Assembly (NCBI GenBank): GCA_964428325.1
Contig: CAYRXU010000008.1
Coordinates: 1-32,912 of the forward strand
Origin: JBBSZK01 sp964428325
GTDB lineage: Archaea > Nanobdellota > Nanobdellia > Pacearchaeales > GW2011-AR1
DNA length: 32,912 nt
Reading direction: 5' to 3'
The notes under the pieces were generated by a model. That model was not told the DNA's origin and did not search any database. It worked only from the letters and a program-made list of their open reading frames with translations. Both the position numbers and the translations under genes were made by a program. Below, piece after piece: positions 22,752-30,135 of the stretch (the stretch's first letter is position 1; each line of letters opens with the position of its first letter).

Positions 22752-23969
22752 ATGAAAACCCTAAACCTTTTGGTTGCTGTTTTTGCAGTGATTGCAATGG
22801 CTGTCTCTATGACTGCTTTTGCTTCCGCTGTAGAATTTACAGCCGATGAGCGGGTTACAGTGAACGGAATCGAGAACTTTGGCGGAACTGCTGCGGTTTT
22901 TGCTGGCGAGACTGTACCTGTGCGTGTTATCTTCACTGCTAACGCAAATGTAGAAGACGTACGAGTAACGTTGCGCCTGCGAGGCCATGGTGGATTCTCA
23001 GAGATTTCAAGAGAAATTGACGTACTAGCTAATGGCCAGTACAGCGTTCTTTTGAATGCTGAGATGCCTTTCGATCTTGACGAGCGTGATGAGAACTTGA
23101 GTTTGGTTGTAACAATTGAGAGCAGAGACTCCAATTATGAAGATTACACCCAAAACATTCCTCTAGCTGTCCAGAGAGATAAGGATGTCCTTGAGATCTT
23201 GTCTGTCAGTGGTGCTGACGAAATCCGCGCAGGTCAAACACTTGCTTTGGATATCGTTCTTAAGAACCGCGGACGTGACACGGCCGATGACAACTACGTT
23301 CGAGCTACTATCCCTGAACTTGGCGTGAGCACGGTAGTCTACTTCAGTGACCTAACTCCTGTTGATGACTTCCGCGATCTAGACAAGGAAGATGCTATCG
23401 AGCGACGTGCGTACCTAAACATACCACGAAGCGCTAGAGCAGGCGTCTACACGGTACAGCTTGAAGCCTACAACAGTGACACAACCACAATGCGTACAAA
23501 GCGCATCGTAGTTACTGGCGCTGGTGCAGAAAGCCGAGTTCTTTCCTCGATGACGACCAAAACATTCGCTGCAGGCGAATCAAAAGCCTACAGCGTAACC
23601 ATCGTGAACGCTGGTAACGAAATCAAGGCATACGACCTTATCGTAGAGGCTCCTGAAGGACTCTCTGTGACAATGGACGACACTTTGGTTGTAGTTCCAG
23701 CCGGAAGCAGCAAGACAGTCGAAATGACTGTTGTTGGTTCTGAAGAAGGCACACATAACTTTGCAGTTACTGTGCAGTCTGATGGAGAGATCGTGAAGCG
23801 CGAGAACTTCGGTGCCACTATTCAGGGCACAAAAGCTACTCAGCTTAACGCCTCTGTTGTCTTGACCGTTGTACTCGCTGTAATCTTTGTTGTTCTTGTT
23901 ATTGTACTAATCGTACTTCTTACAAGAAAACCAGCTAAGAGCGAAGAATACGGAGAAAGCTACTACTAA
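22752..23969 (+). CDS. Surface protein with Ig-like repeats and C-terminal membrane anchor
   Basis: A 405-residue exported protein. A signal peptide (1-27) ends at AFASA before VEF. Then come about 340 residues of beta-sandwich repeats like those of S-layer-associated COG1361/CARDB-type proteins: AGETVPVRVIFTANANVEDV, AGQTLALDIVLKNRGRDTADD, and AAGESKAYSVTIVNAGNEIKAYDL, the last two resembling each other. A transmembrane helix (about 368-390) precedes a short cytoplasmic KPAKSEEYGESYY tail. This type-I topology suits a cell-surface or envelope protein. A long T-rich tract follows. Confidence 0.85.
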   Translation: MKTLNLLVAVFAVIAMAVSMTAFASAVEFTADERVTVNGIENFGGTAAVFAGETVPVRVIFTANANVEDVRVTLRLRGHGGFSEISREIDVLANGQYSVLLNAEMPFDLDERDENLSLVVTIESRDSNYEDYTQNIPLAVQRDKDVLEILSVSGADEIRAGQTLALDIVLKNRGRDTADDNYVRATIPELGVSTVVYFSDLTPVDDFRDLDKEDAIERRAYLNIPRSARAGVYTVQLEAYNSDTTTMRTKRIVVTGAGAESRVLSSMTTKTFAAGESKAYSVTIVNAGNEIKAYDLIVEAPEGLSVTMDDTLVVVPAGSSKTVEMTVVGSEEGTHNFAVTVQSDGEIVKRENFGATIQGTKATQLNASVVLTVVLAVIFVVLVIVLIVLLTRKPAKSEEYGESYY

Positions 23970-23978
23970 GCTTACTTG

Positions 23979-24028
23979 TTTTCTTTTTTTCTTTTTTATT
24001 TATCTTTTTCTTCTTTTTACTTTATCAT
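23979..24028 (+). terminator. Long T-rich terminator after the surface-protein gene
   Basis: About 50 bases dominated by T with several runs of 5-8 T and no hairpin, a typical strong archaeal terminator. Translating it gives the Phe/Ser-rich sequence that would otherwise look like the N-terminus of the next gene. Confidence 0.6.
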
Positions 24029-24052
24029 AAGCACTATATCTAATGGAAAGGC

Positions 24053-24060
24053 TATTAAAT
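24053..24060 (+). promoter_or_regulatory. TATA box of the amino-acid dehydrogenase gene
   Basis: TATTAAAT is centred 24.5 bp before ATG 24081, which sets the start codon. Confidence 0.5.
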
Positions 24061-24080
24061 CCGGATATTCTTCTGTTCTT

Positions 24081-25181
24081 ATGAAAATTGACATTAAGGA
24101 AATCTATATATCTACACACGAAAGAGTATTCCGATTTGAATCTCCCAATTGCAAGGGTTTTGCTGCCATCCATAGTATGGCCCTAGGCAATCCTGCGGGG
24201 GGGACAAGATATTGGAAATACACTTCAGAAGAAGAAGCCTTGAACGATATATTGCACATCAGTAGAGTTATGACTTATAAATTTGGTCTAACGAGCCTTG
24301 ATATTGGTGGAGCAAAAGTTGGAATCATTGATCAAGGAAAGGACCGAACGACTGTAATGCGCGAGTATGGTGTGATTTTGAACGAAATCAATGAGAGACT
24401 GATGAAAAAAAATGAAAAGTATCTTATGACGGGAGAAGATTTAGGAATGCGTTTTGAGGATTTGAAGATAATCCTAGAGAATGCCAAAAAAAGATACGTC
24501 ATAGGTACCGAAGAAGGGCCCGGGGACCCATCTTCCCAGACCTCTCTCTATATCAAAGAGTCTATGAAAGTCTGCGCCTTGAAGAGATATGGAAAATCTT
24601 CATTGAAGGGATTAAGAATATCAATTCAAGGCATTGGTAAGACCGGAGAGCCTCTCTTAGACATGCTCGTAACGGAAGAAGCGAAAGTCGTTGTTACAGA
24701 TACAGATCAAGATATTATTGAAAGAGTAAAAAAGAGATATGGATCTAAAATTCAGATAATTGACTCTCGGCAAGCGAATACTATTTTTGATAAGCCTTGT
24801 GATATTCTTGCTCCCTGCGCTGGAGCTAGAATAATCACTAAACAAGTTGTTGAAAAAACAGGGTGCAGTATTATATGCGGTTCTGCAAATGATCCTCTGG
24901 ATAACGAAAACACAGAGGAATATTTACATAAAAAGGGAGTTATCTATGCCCCAGACTTCTGTGCAAACGCTGCCGGAGCTATTTTTGTAGGAATTGAGGC
25001 TTTTTGCAGAGAACATAACATTCCTTATAAACGGGCATTGGCAGAAAAAGAAAGCAATCAGATTCCAGTAAGGCTTAATCTTCTTCTTACACTAGCGGAT
25101 AAATTGAATAAGAGCCCTTCTTCTATTGGCCGATATTTTGTTGAAAATAGGATACAGCTTAAGAAGTCTGGAATAAGTTAA
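24081..25181 (+). CDS. Leucine/valine dehydrogenase-like enzyme
   Basis: A 366-residue Glu/Leu/Phe/Val dehydrogenase. The substrate domain has NPAGGTRYWKYTSEEEALNDIL and MTYKFGLTSLDIGGAKVGI, with the two lysines of the family at Lys67 and Lys79. The NAD domain has the Rossmann motif GIGKTGEPLL followed by TDTD, and PCDILAPCAGA and NAAG blocks as in leucine dehydrogenase. It would deaminate a branched-chain amino acid to its 2-oxo acid with NAD. The longer frame to 23976 only translates the upstream terminator. Codon use (many ATA, AAA, TCT) differs from the strongly biased house-keeping genes here and may reflect low expression or acquisition. Confidence 0.85.
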   Translation: MKIDIKEIYISTHERVFRFESPNCKGFAAIHSMALGNPAGGTRYWKYTSEEEALNDILHISRVMTYKFGLTSLDIGGAKVGIIDQGKDRTTVMREYGVILNEINERLMKKNEKYLMTGEDLGMRFEDLKIILENAKKRYVIGTEEGPGDPSSQTSLYIKESMKVCALKRYGKSSLKGLRISIQGIGKTGEPLLDMLVTEEAKVVVTDTDQDIIERVKKRYGSKIQIIDSRQANTIFDKPCDILAPCAGARIITKQVVEKTGCSIICGSANDPLDNENTEEYLHKKGVIYAPDFCANAAGAIFVGIEAFCREHNIPYKRALAEKESNQIPVRLNLLLTLADKLNKSPSSIGRYFVENRIQLKKSGIS

Positions 25182-25184
25182 CCA

Positions 25185-28100
25185 CTATTGCACGTCGCTT
25201 GGTGCTTCTGTGTTAATTTCAGTTTTTGATTCCTTAGACAGTTCAGCCATCATATCAGGTATAGGGGTTTGGGATTCTGTTGGCGTTTGGAAAGGAGTCA
25301 ATGTTTCTGCAGGAGTTGCTTGCGCAAGAGTGTCTTTGTCTCTTACATCAAGAGAGAGGATCTTTGATACGCCGTCATGCATGCTCACACCATAAAGAAG
25401 CGTGGCGTCTAGGATGATAGCGTCATTGTGAGTGATTGTGATGTACTGTCCGGACTTCATGTACTGCCTTAATAATGCAGACAAACGTTCTGCATTTCGC
25501 TTGTCTAAGGCTGCATCAATTTCGTCAAAGATGTAGAAGTGATATGGTTTGTACTCTTGGATAGCAAACAAGAGAGATAAGGCAACCAGTGTCTTTTCTC
25601 CACCTGAAAGAGAGTTTACATCGAAGTATTTGCCTTTCTGCATGCGCAACACAATGGAAACCCCGCCTGCGAAGACGTCTTCTTCGTTTTCTATTCTAAG
25701 GAATGCTTGACCCTTTGTGGAGAGGCGTGCGAAGTTTGAACTGAAGAGTTCGTTGATTCGTGCATACGTTTTCATGAAAGTTTTTCTCTTTTTGTTGTCG
25801 ATTTCTGCAACGATCTTGAGGATATCTTCCTTTTCCTTGAGGAGCGTGTTTACCTTCTCTTGCACGCGGTCATATTCTCCTTTGATTTCGTCATATATTT
25901 CAAGAGCGCGCAGATTGATTGATCCTATTGTCTGGAGAGATGATGATGAGCGTTGTAGACGTTCTTCGATAACATGCATTGGAGCTTTTATCAGCTCTAT
26001 ACCTTGATAATCTCCCAATTCCATCTCGAGTGCTTCTTTTTCTGCGCCAAGCTTTGCATCGCCAATCTTAAGGAAGTTAACTTGTTCTTCAATTTGGCGC
26101 CAATCTGTTTGTAGTTGTGATGATTCGAGACTGATTTCCTGAATTTTCTTTTGTGCTCCATCTCGCTCATTGAATAGTTTGTTGAACTTTTCCGAGAGTG
26201 CAGTCTCTTCTGCTTCCTTGCGTTCAAGAAGAGTTGCTTTGCGCTCAAATGATTCTTCGAATTCTTTTATCTCCTGTGCTACTTCAAGAAGGCCATTTCT
26301 GCTGGATTTGATAACTTCTCGTATTCTCTCAAGGTCTTGCTCCTTGAACATGAGCGTTTGGTCAAGATTCTGCTCACTTCTGGATGAGATTTCCTGAATA
26401 GCTCGGATGATGGCTGCTGACTGTTCCTCGAGATGAGGAATATCGACAGTTTTAGCTTGAAGCGTGTCTCTTCGTGCCGTGAATGTTACAATGTCTGCTC
26501 TGAGCGTTTTTTCTCTTTCAACAATTCTTCTGAGGTAATCTTTCTTTTCTACAATGACGAGATGTCTGGACAATTCGCGCTCAAATTCAAAACAGCGAGA
26601 TTCTGTGGCGGCTAGTTCGGCTTGCATCTCTTTCCTTTCTTGTGAACGTTGTGTGCTTTGGGAACGCTCTGTTTCTACAACGCCTTGTGCACCTGAGATC
26701 TTATGTTGTGAGTCTGATTTTACATGGTCTATGTGCTCTGGAGTGATTGTGCTCTTACACATTGGACAAACATCTAGCTTCTCAACCTGTGCAATGACTG
26801 CTTGAGCTGCTCGTATTTCGAATTCTGCAGAGGATATTTTCTTTGCACCTTCGAGCTCATGGTGAGTGAGCTGATCGATCGATTGTTTGAGTGATATTAG
26901 TTTTGCGCGGCTTTGATCGAGTGCGTGCTTGCATTGCGCAGCATCTGCATGTACAAGGCCAGTCGAATAATTCTCAAGCTGCTGCATGAGCGCCTGTGAT
27001 TCTCCTTCAAGTCGAGAGAGTTCGTTCTCTTTTTCGCGCAATCGATCTTTCGTGTTATTGAATTCTGTTTTTATGGCATAGACATGCTTCTTTTGCTCTT
27101 CAATGGCAGAGAGTTCTTCTTTTTTCTTTGCAAGCTCTGCCTGCTTCTTAGCGACAAGAGGAGACTCTTGGCGGAGAGCATGTACTTCTGCTTCCAATTC
27201 TGGCAGAGATTTTGTCGTAAGCTCTTGGATTCTGCGCTCAATCTCGTTTTTCTTAGATTCGTGATTCTCCTTGCGAACGCGAAGGCCTTCGAGTTCTGCC
27301 TTGAGGTTTGCAATTGCAGTGTGGAGCTCTTCCTGTTCGAGACCTGTGGCCTGCTGGATGTGTTTGTTTATCTGAACGATGCGCTCGTTAAGTTGCTCAA
27401 TATTCTTTTGGAGTTCAGCGGATGTGCCTCGCAGCTTGTCTTTTTGTTTGGACTTTTCTTCGATAGATCGTTGGATAGAGCTCAACTCGCGCATCTTATC
27501 TTCAATCTTTTTGCTTAGGATAGAAGCCTTACAACGTCGCACGGTTTGTTCCAACTCCTTGAATTTGAGAGCTTGCTGACGCTCGTTCTCAAGGTTTCGC
27601 AGGAAGGCCGTGCGTTCACGGAGGATAGCATTGATTTCCTTGAGACGCTCTTCTGTTTTTTCAAGTTCCTTGAGTGATTTTTCCTTACGTGTTTCATAAA
27701 TAGAAATACCTGCGACCTCTTCAATGACCTTTCTTCTGTCTTCTGGGTGCATCGCTACAGCTTGTTGGATTTGGCCTTGGAGAACAAGGTTGAAACCATA
27801 TGAGTCGATGCCTGCTTGCCCAAGCGTTTCTACAACATCAGCGCGCGTTTTGAGCTCATCATTGATTTTGTAGATGCTTAGGCCGTTTGCCTTAACTGTT
27901 CGCTTGATGCTAATTTCGTCTCTTTCTACAGGGAAAGTATGATCGCTGTTATCAAATACTAGTTCTACGGTTGCTTCGCGAGAAGGTTTAACATATTTCG
28001 AACCCATGAAAAGAAGGTTCTTTGCCTTGGCCGCACGGATGGATTTGCTTGATAAACGACCAAGAACAAAACATAAAGCGTCAGAGACATTACTTTTACC

Positions 28101-28208
28101 GCTACCGTTTGGGCCGATGATGACATTGATGCCCTTGTCGAAGTTCACCTCTGTCTTGTTGGCAAAGGACTTGAATCCGTGCATCACCAGTTTCTTAATA
28201 TAAGTCAC
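25185..28208 (-). CDS. SMC-type chromosome ATPase with a Rad50-like zinc hook
   Basis: A 1007-residue ABC ATPase. The N-terminal head is canonical Smc: the GFKSF start, Walker A GPNGSGKS (32-39), and YGFNLVLQGQIQQ with PEDRRKVIEEVAGI. The C-terminal head has signature SGGEKT (from S868) and Walker B FYIFDEIDAALD (D895/E896). Between them are two coiled coils of about 310 residues each. At the midpoint, where Smc has a globular hinge of about 150 residues, there is only LDVCPMCKSTITPEH (C481, C484), a Rad50-type CxxC zinc hook. The tail is Thr/Pro-rich. The GTG start is set by a TATA box 25 bp upstream. No ScpA gene is adjacent. Confidence 0.9.
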   Translation of the reverse strand: MTYIKKLVMHGFKSFANKTEVNFDKGINVIIGPNGSGKSNVSDALCFVLGRLSSKSIRAAKAKNLLFMGSKYVKPSREATVELVFDNSDHTFPVERDEISIKRTVKANGLSIYKINDELKTRADVVETLGQAGIDSYGFNLVLQGQIQQAVAMHPEDRRKVIEEVAGISIYETRKEKSLKELEKTEERLKEINAILRERTAFLRNLENERQQALKFKELEQTVRRCKASILSKKIEDKMRELSSIQRSIEEKSKQKDKLRGTSAELQKNIEQLNERIVQINKHIQQATGLEQEELHTAIANLKAELEGLRVRKENHESKKNEIERRIQELTTKSLPELEAEVHALRQESPLVAKKQAELAKKKEELSAIEEQKKHVYAIKTEFNNTKDRLREKENELSRLEGESQALMQQLENYSTGLVHADAAQCKHALDQSRAKLISLKQSIDQLTHHELEGAKKISSAEFEIRAAQAVIAQVEKLDVCPMCKSTITPEHIDHVKSDSQHKISGAQGVVETERSQSTQRSQERKEMQAELAATESRCFEFERELSRHLVIVEKKDYLRRIVEREKTLRADIVTFTARRDTLQAKTVDIPHLEEQSAAIIRAIQEISSRSEQNLDQTLMFKEQDLERIREVIKSSRNGLLEVAQEIKEFEESFERKATLLERKEAEETALSEKFNKLFNERDGAQKKIQEISLESSQLQTDWRQIEEQVNFLKIGDAKLGAEKEALEMELGDYQGIELIKAPMHVIEERLQRSSSSLQTIGSINLRALEIYDEIKGEYDRVQEKVNTLLKEKEDILKIVAEIDNKKRKTFMKTYARINELFSSNFARLSTKGQAFLRIENEEDVFAGGVSIVLRMQKGKYFDVNSLSGGEKTLVALSLLFAIQEYKPYHFYIFDEIDAALDKRNAERLSALLRQYMKSGQYITITHNDAIILDATLLYGVSMHDGVSKILSLDVRDKDTLAQATPAETLTPFQTPTESQTPIPDMMAELSKESKTEINTEAPSDVQ

Positions 28209-28230
28209 GATTATACGAGGATAAGGTTTA

Positions 28231-28236
28231 TTTAAA
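28231..28236 (-). promoter_or_regulatory. TATA box of the SMC gene
   Basis: TTTAAA within a minus-strand GTTTAAATAAA is centred 25.5 bp from the GTG start at 28208, supporting a leaderless mRNA with a GTG start. Confidence 0.55.
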
Positions 28237-28281
28237 CGTTATCGGGATGTTGTGAATGATTGCTTTTTAGGATGATAATCC

Positions 28282-28289
28282 TTAAATAG
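28282..28289 (+). promoter_or_regulatory. TATA box of the 28310 gene
   Basis: TTAAATAG is centred about 25 bp before ATG 28310. Confidence 0.5.
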
Positions 28290-28309
28290 AAAGTAAGGCG
28301 GAAAGGATT

Positions 28310-28627
28310 ATGGCCGTATCAGAAGAAAGAATTCTTGAGATTGTCAAATTGCCTAGACCTAAAGTATTTGCATCTTTTGACTTGAGTGAACTGCTTAATG
28401 ACTCTCTCGTGGGATTCAGGAGAATCGATCTTCAAGCTGGTAAGGAAGAACATACTAATCCTGGCAGATATCTACAAGTTGTAGACATGGCGAGTGGACG
28501 CGCCATTGCTTGGTGGGAAGAGGGGATGCATGATTATAGCGTCTTCCATGCTTATCTTATCGGAAAAGATGGAACTTCAGCAAGGTATACAACAGACTTG
28601 TTCCACCCTGACTCGCGTGAGCGTTAG
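28310..28627 (+). CDS. Unknown 105-residue protein
   Basis: Not recognised. A soluble acidic protein with a helical N-terminus (SEERILEIVKLPRPKVFASFDLSELLND) and a beta-rich second half (YLQVVDMASGRAIAWWEEG, VFHAYLIGKDGTSARY). It is divergent from the SMC gene, with a separate TATA box. Its TAG stop codon overlaps the stop codon of the convergent RNase HII gene by 3 nt (TTAG). Confidence 0.7.
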   Translation: MAVSEERILEIVKLPRPKVFASFDLSELLNDSLVGFRRIDLQAGKEEHTNPGRYLQVVDMASGRAIAWWEEGMHDYSVFHAYLIGKDGTSARYTTDLFHPDSRER

Positions 28628-29310
28628 AACTCGCCTAGTGTTTTCTGCCCTCTTTTCTTCTGAACCTTATCTTGAGGGAACATATCTTGCCAGGTAGCCC
28701 ATGACTTTCTGAAGATGCCTGAATTTGCATATTGTGTGCCGTGTTCCTTCAGAAATGCTTTTGTTGTGGGATCGCTTGGATAACCTGAACCAATATTTGG
28801 ATACGCTTCGCGTAACATTTCCACATGATCTTCTCGGGCTACTTTCGCGAGAATAGAAGCCGCAGATACAACTGGATGGTTAAAGTCTGCCTTATGTTCG
28901 CAGACAACATCTAGATTTTCAGTGTGCTTGATGAAAGAGATAAGTTTCGCTCTCCACGATTGTGTGTTTATTGATGGACAGTCAACGATAACGGTAATTT
29001 GTTTTTTAGGATCATTTAACTTGTTTATCACGGCCGCCATCTTGCGAGCTTCAAGTGTGTTAAGGTTCTCTCCTGAGAGAACTGCATTGTCAATTTCTTC
29101 TGGAGTGGCAATTTCAATATGATGTGCAATTACCTTGTCTTCAATAATTTCGGCTAGTCTGACACGTTCGCTGTGAGCCAGGAGTTTAGAGTCTTTTGCA
29201 CCTAACTTCTTTAGTTCGGGCTGGTCTTCTTTCTTGATCAATACGCCTGAAAGAAACATGTTGCCTATGAGTGGGCCTCTGCCTGCGTCGTCAATGCCTA
29301 TGAGATACAT
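28624..29310 (-). CDS. rnhB: Ribonuclease HII
   Basis: A 228-residue RNase HII, which removes RNA from RNA-DNA hybrids and misincorporated ribonucleotides. The fold is complete: the GIDDAGRGPLIG start, IVDCPS (third carboxylate), HKADFNHPVVSAASILAKVARED (fourth carboxylate) and the C-terminal SGYPSDPTTKAFL with the GSGYPSDP loop. The second catalytic residue, normally Glu in GIDEAGRGP, is Asp8 (codon GAC). A minus-strand TATA box (29332-29337) lies 24.5 bp before the ATG. The gene follows the JAMM gene on the same strand but has its own promoter. Confidence 0.94.
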   Translation of the reverse strand: MYLIGIDDAGRGPLIGNMFLSGVLIKKEDQPELKKLGAKDSKLLAHSERVRLAEIIEDKVIAHHIEIATPEEIDNAVLSGENLNTLEARKMAAVINKLNDPKKQITVIVDCPSINTQSWRAKLISFIKHTENLDVVCEHKADFNHPVVSAASILAKVAREDHVEMLREAYPNIGSGYPSDPTTKAFLKEHGTQYANSGIFRKSWATWQDMFPQDKVQKKRGQKTLGEF

Positions 29311-29331
29311 AACGTAAACAACTTGAGAGAG

Positions 29332-29337
29332 TTTAAA
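29332..29337 (-). promoter_or_regulatory. TATA box of rnhB
   Basis: TTTAAA, 24.5 bp from the ATG at 29310, in the 35-bp gap after the JAMM gene. Confidence 0.55.
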
Positions 29338-29345
29338 TTAGTTTT

Positions 29346-29954
29346 CTATGCGCGAGTTAACTCTACCCTTAGCTCTCGATAATTCTTGCCATCGCTTTTT
29401 GGTTCGGGGTAAACAAGAAATGCTCCTGTTGTAAATCTGAAACCTTCCCAAGGAGTGTAGCGTACGGTGGTGGCCAGCTTACTTAATCTTCTAAAGGTTT
29501 TGACTCCCGGTTCAGACTCTCTAGCGAAAGTGGGCTTGTAAATCTGTACTATTATCTCAACCCAAGATTCAAGTCCGGGATATTTAGGTAAAAGGTCTTC
29601 TCTGATTCCCTTCAAATCGCCTCGAGAAGGAAATACCTGACCTGATCCCTGTTTCTTTGGATGGCTATGATAACCCCCTAAAAGATGAGGTCTTTCTGGA
29701 GTACCGTTAAAAGCATTAAAGATATTGTTCATTCTCTCGACAGCGGCTTTGTTACCTACGTCCACAGAACCGTACTTTCTTTTCGCTGTTTGGTAAGGAT
29801 GTGCGTAGTTTATTTCGTAATCGCCTTGAGGATTAAGTTTCCCTATAAGAACACCATCAGTCTCTCTTGGAAGGACTTCTGTCGCTGCAACCAACATAGT
29901 CTGATAAGCATGTGGAGAAAGTATAACTTTAGAAGGCAAAATCATTTCAGCCAT
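29346..29954 (-). CDS. JAMM/MPN domain metalloprotease
   Basis: A 202-residue protein with an MPN fold and a JAMM-type zinc site: Glu31 in ETDGVLIG, the HSHP motif (His96, His98), then Ser110 and Asp113 in SRGD. The gap between HSHP and Ser is ten residues rather than the usual seven. The protein is longer than minimal archaeal JAMM proteases, with about 85 C-terminal residues (PTFARESEPGVKTFRRL...). Archaeal JAMM enzymes cleave ubiquitin-like SAMP conjugates or release sulfur-carrier proteins. No ubiquitin-like gene is nearby. The TATA box at 29976-29981 (minus strand) is 24.5 bp from the ATG. Confidence 0.82.
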   Translation of the reverse strand: MAEMILPSKVILSPHAYQTMLVAATEVLPRETDGVLIGKLNPQGDYEINYAHPYQTAKRKYGSVDVGNKAAVERMNNIFNAFNGTPERPHLLGGYHSHPKKQGSGQVFPSRGDLKGIREDLLPKYPGLESWVEIIVQIYKPTFARESEPGVKTFRRLSKLATTVRYTPWEGFRFTTGAFLVYPEPKSDGKNYRELRVELTRA

Positions 29955-29975
29955 ACAATTTTCTTCTAATTTTGA

Positions 29976-29981
29976 TTTAAA
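29976..29981 (-). promoter_or_regulatory. TATA box of the JAMM gene
   Basis: TTTAAA in TTATTTAAAT (minus strand), 24.5 bp from ATG 29954. Confidence 0.5.
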
Positions 29982-30008
29982 TAAATTTGTATAAATCGGA
30001 GAACAGAA

Positions 30009-30084
30009 TAGCGCGGGTGGGATTTGAACCGCACGACCTCGAGGTTATGGGCCTCGCGAGCACTCCAGGCTGCTCTACCGCGCT
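30009..30084 (-). tRNA. Initiator tRNA-Met (anticodon CAT)
   Basis: The acceptor AGCGCGG/CCGCGCT has the A1-U72 pair typical of archaeal and eukaryotic initiators, and the discriminator is A. The D-stem is GAGC/GCTC. The anticodon stem CGAGG/CCTCG encloses CCCATAA, giving CAT with C rather than U at position 33, as in vertebrate initiators. The variable loop AGGTC also resembles initiators. The T-arm reads GTG-C-GG, loop TTCAAAT, CCCAC, so one extra C is bulged in the T-stem. The usual three G-C pairs at the base of the anticodon loop are interrupted (A29-U41). CCA is not encoded. Confidence 0.9.
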
Positions 30085-30108
30085 ATGTTTAATTTGACAT
30101 ACGAGGGC

Positions 30109-30115
30109 TTTTAAA
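30109..30115. promoter_or_regulatory. TATA box shared by tRNA-iMet and the divergent 30136 gene
   Basis: TTTTAAA contains the palindrome TTTAAA. It is 28.5 bp from the tRNA 5' end on the minus strand and 23.5 bp from the GTG at 30136 on the plus strand. A second plus-strand candidate (TTTTATAA, 30124-30131) would start RNA inside the coding region. Confidence 0.5.
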
Positions 30116-30135
30116 CATTGGGGTTTTATAACGAT

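Noticed and set aside
23976..24080. N-terminal extension of the dehydrogenase (Phe/Ser-rich, signal-like)
   Set aside because: It translates a poly-T terminator. The TATA box at 24053-24060 places the real start at 24081.
27084..27518. 144-residue plus-strand ORF opposite the SMC coiled coil
   Set aside because: Leu/Phe/Cys-rich composition is the antisense of Glu/Lys/Ala-rich coiled-coil codons.
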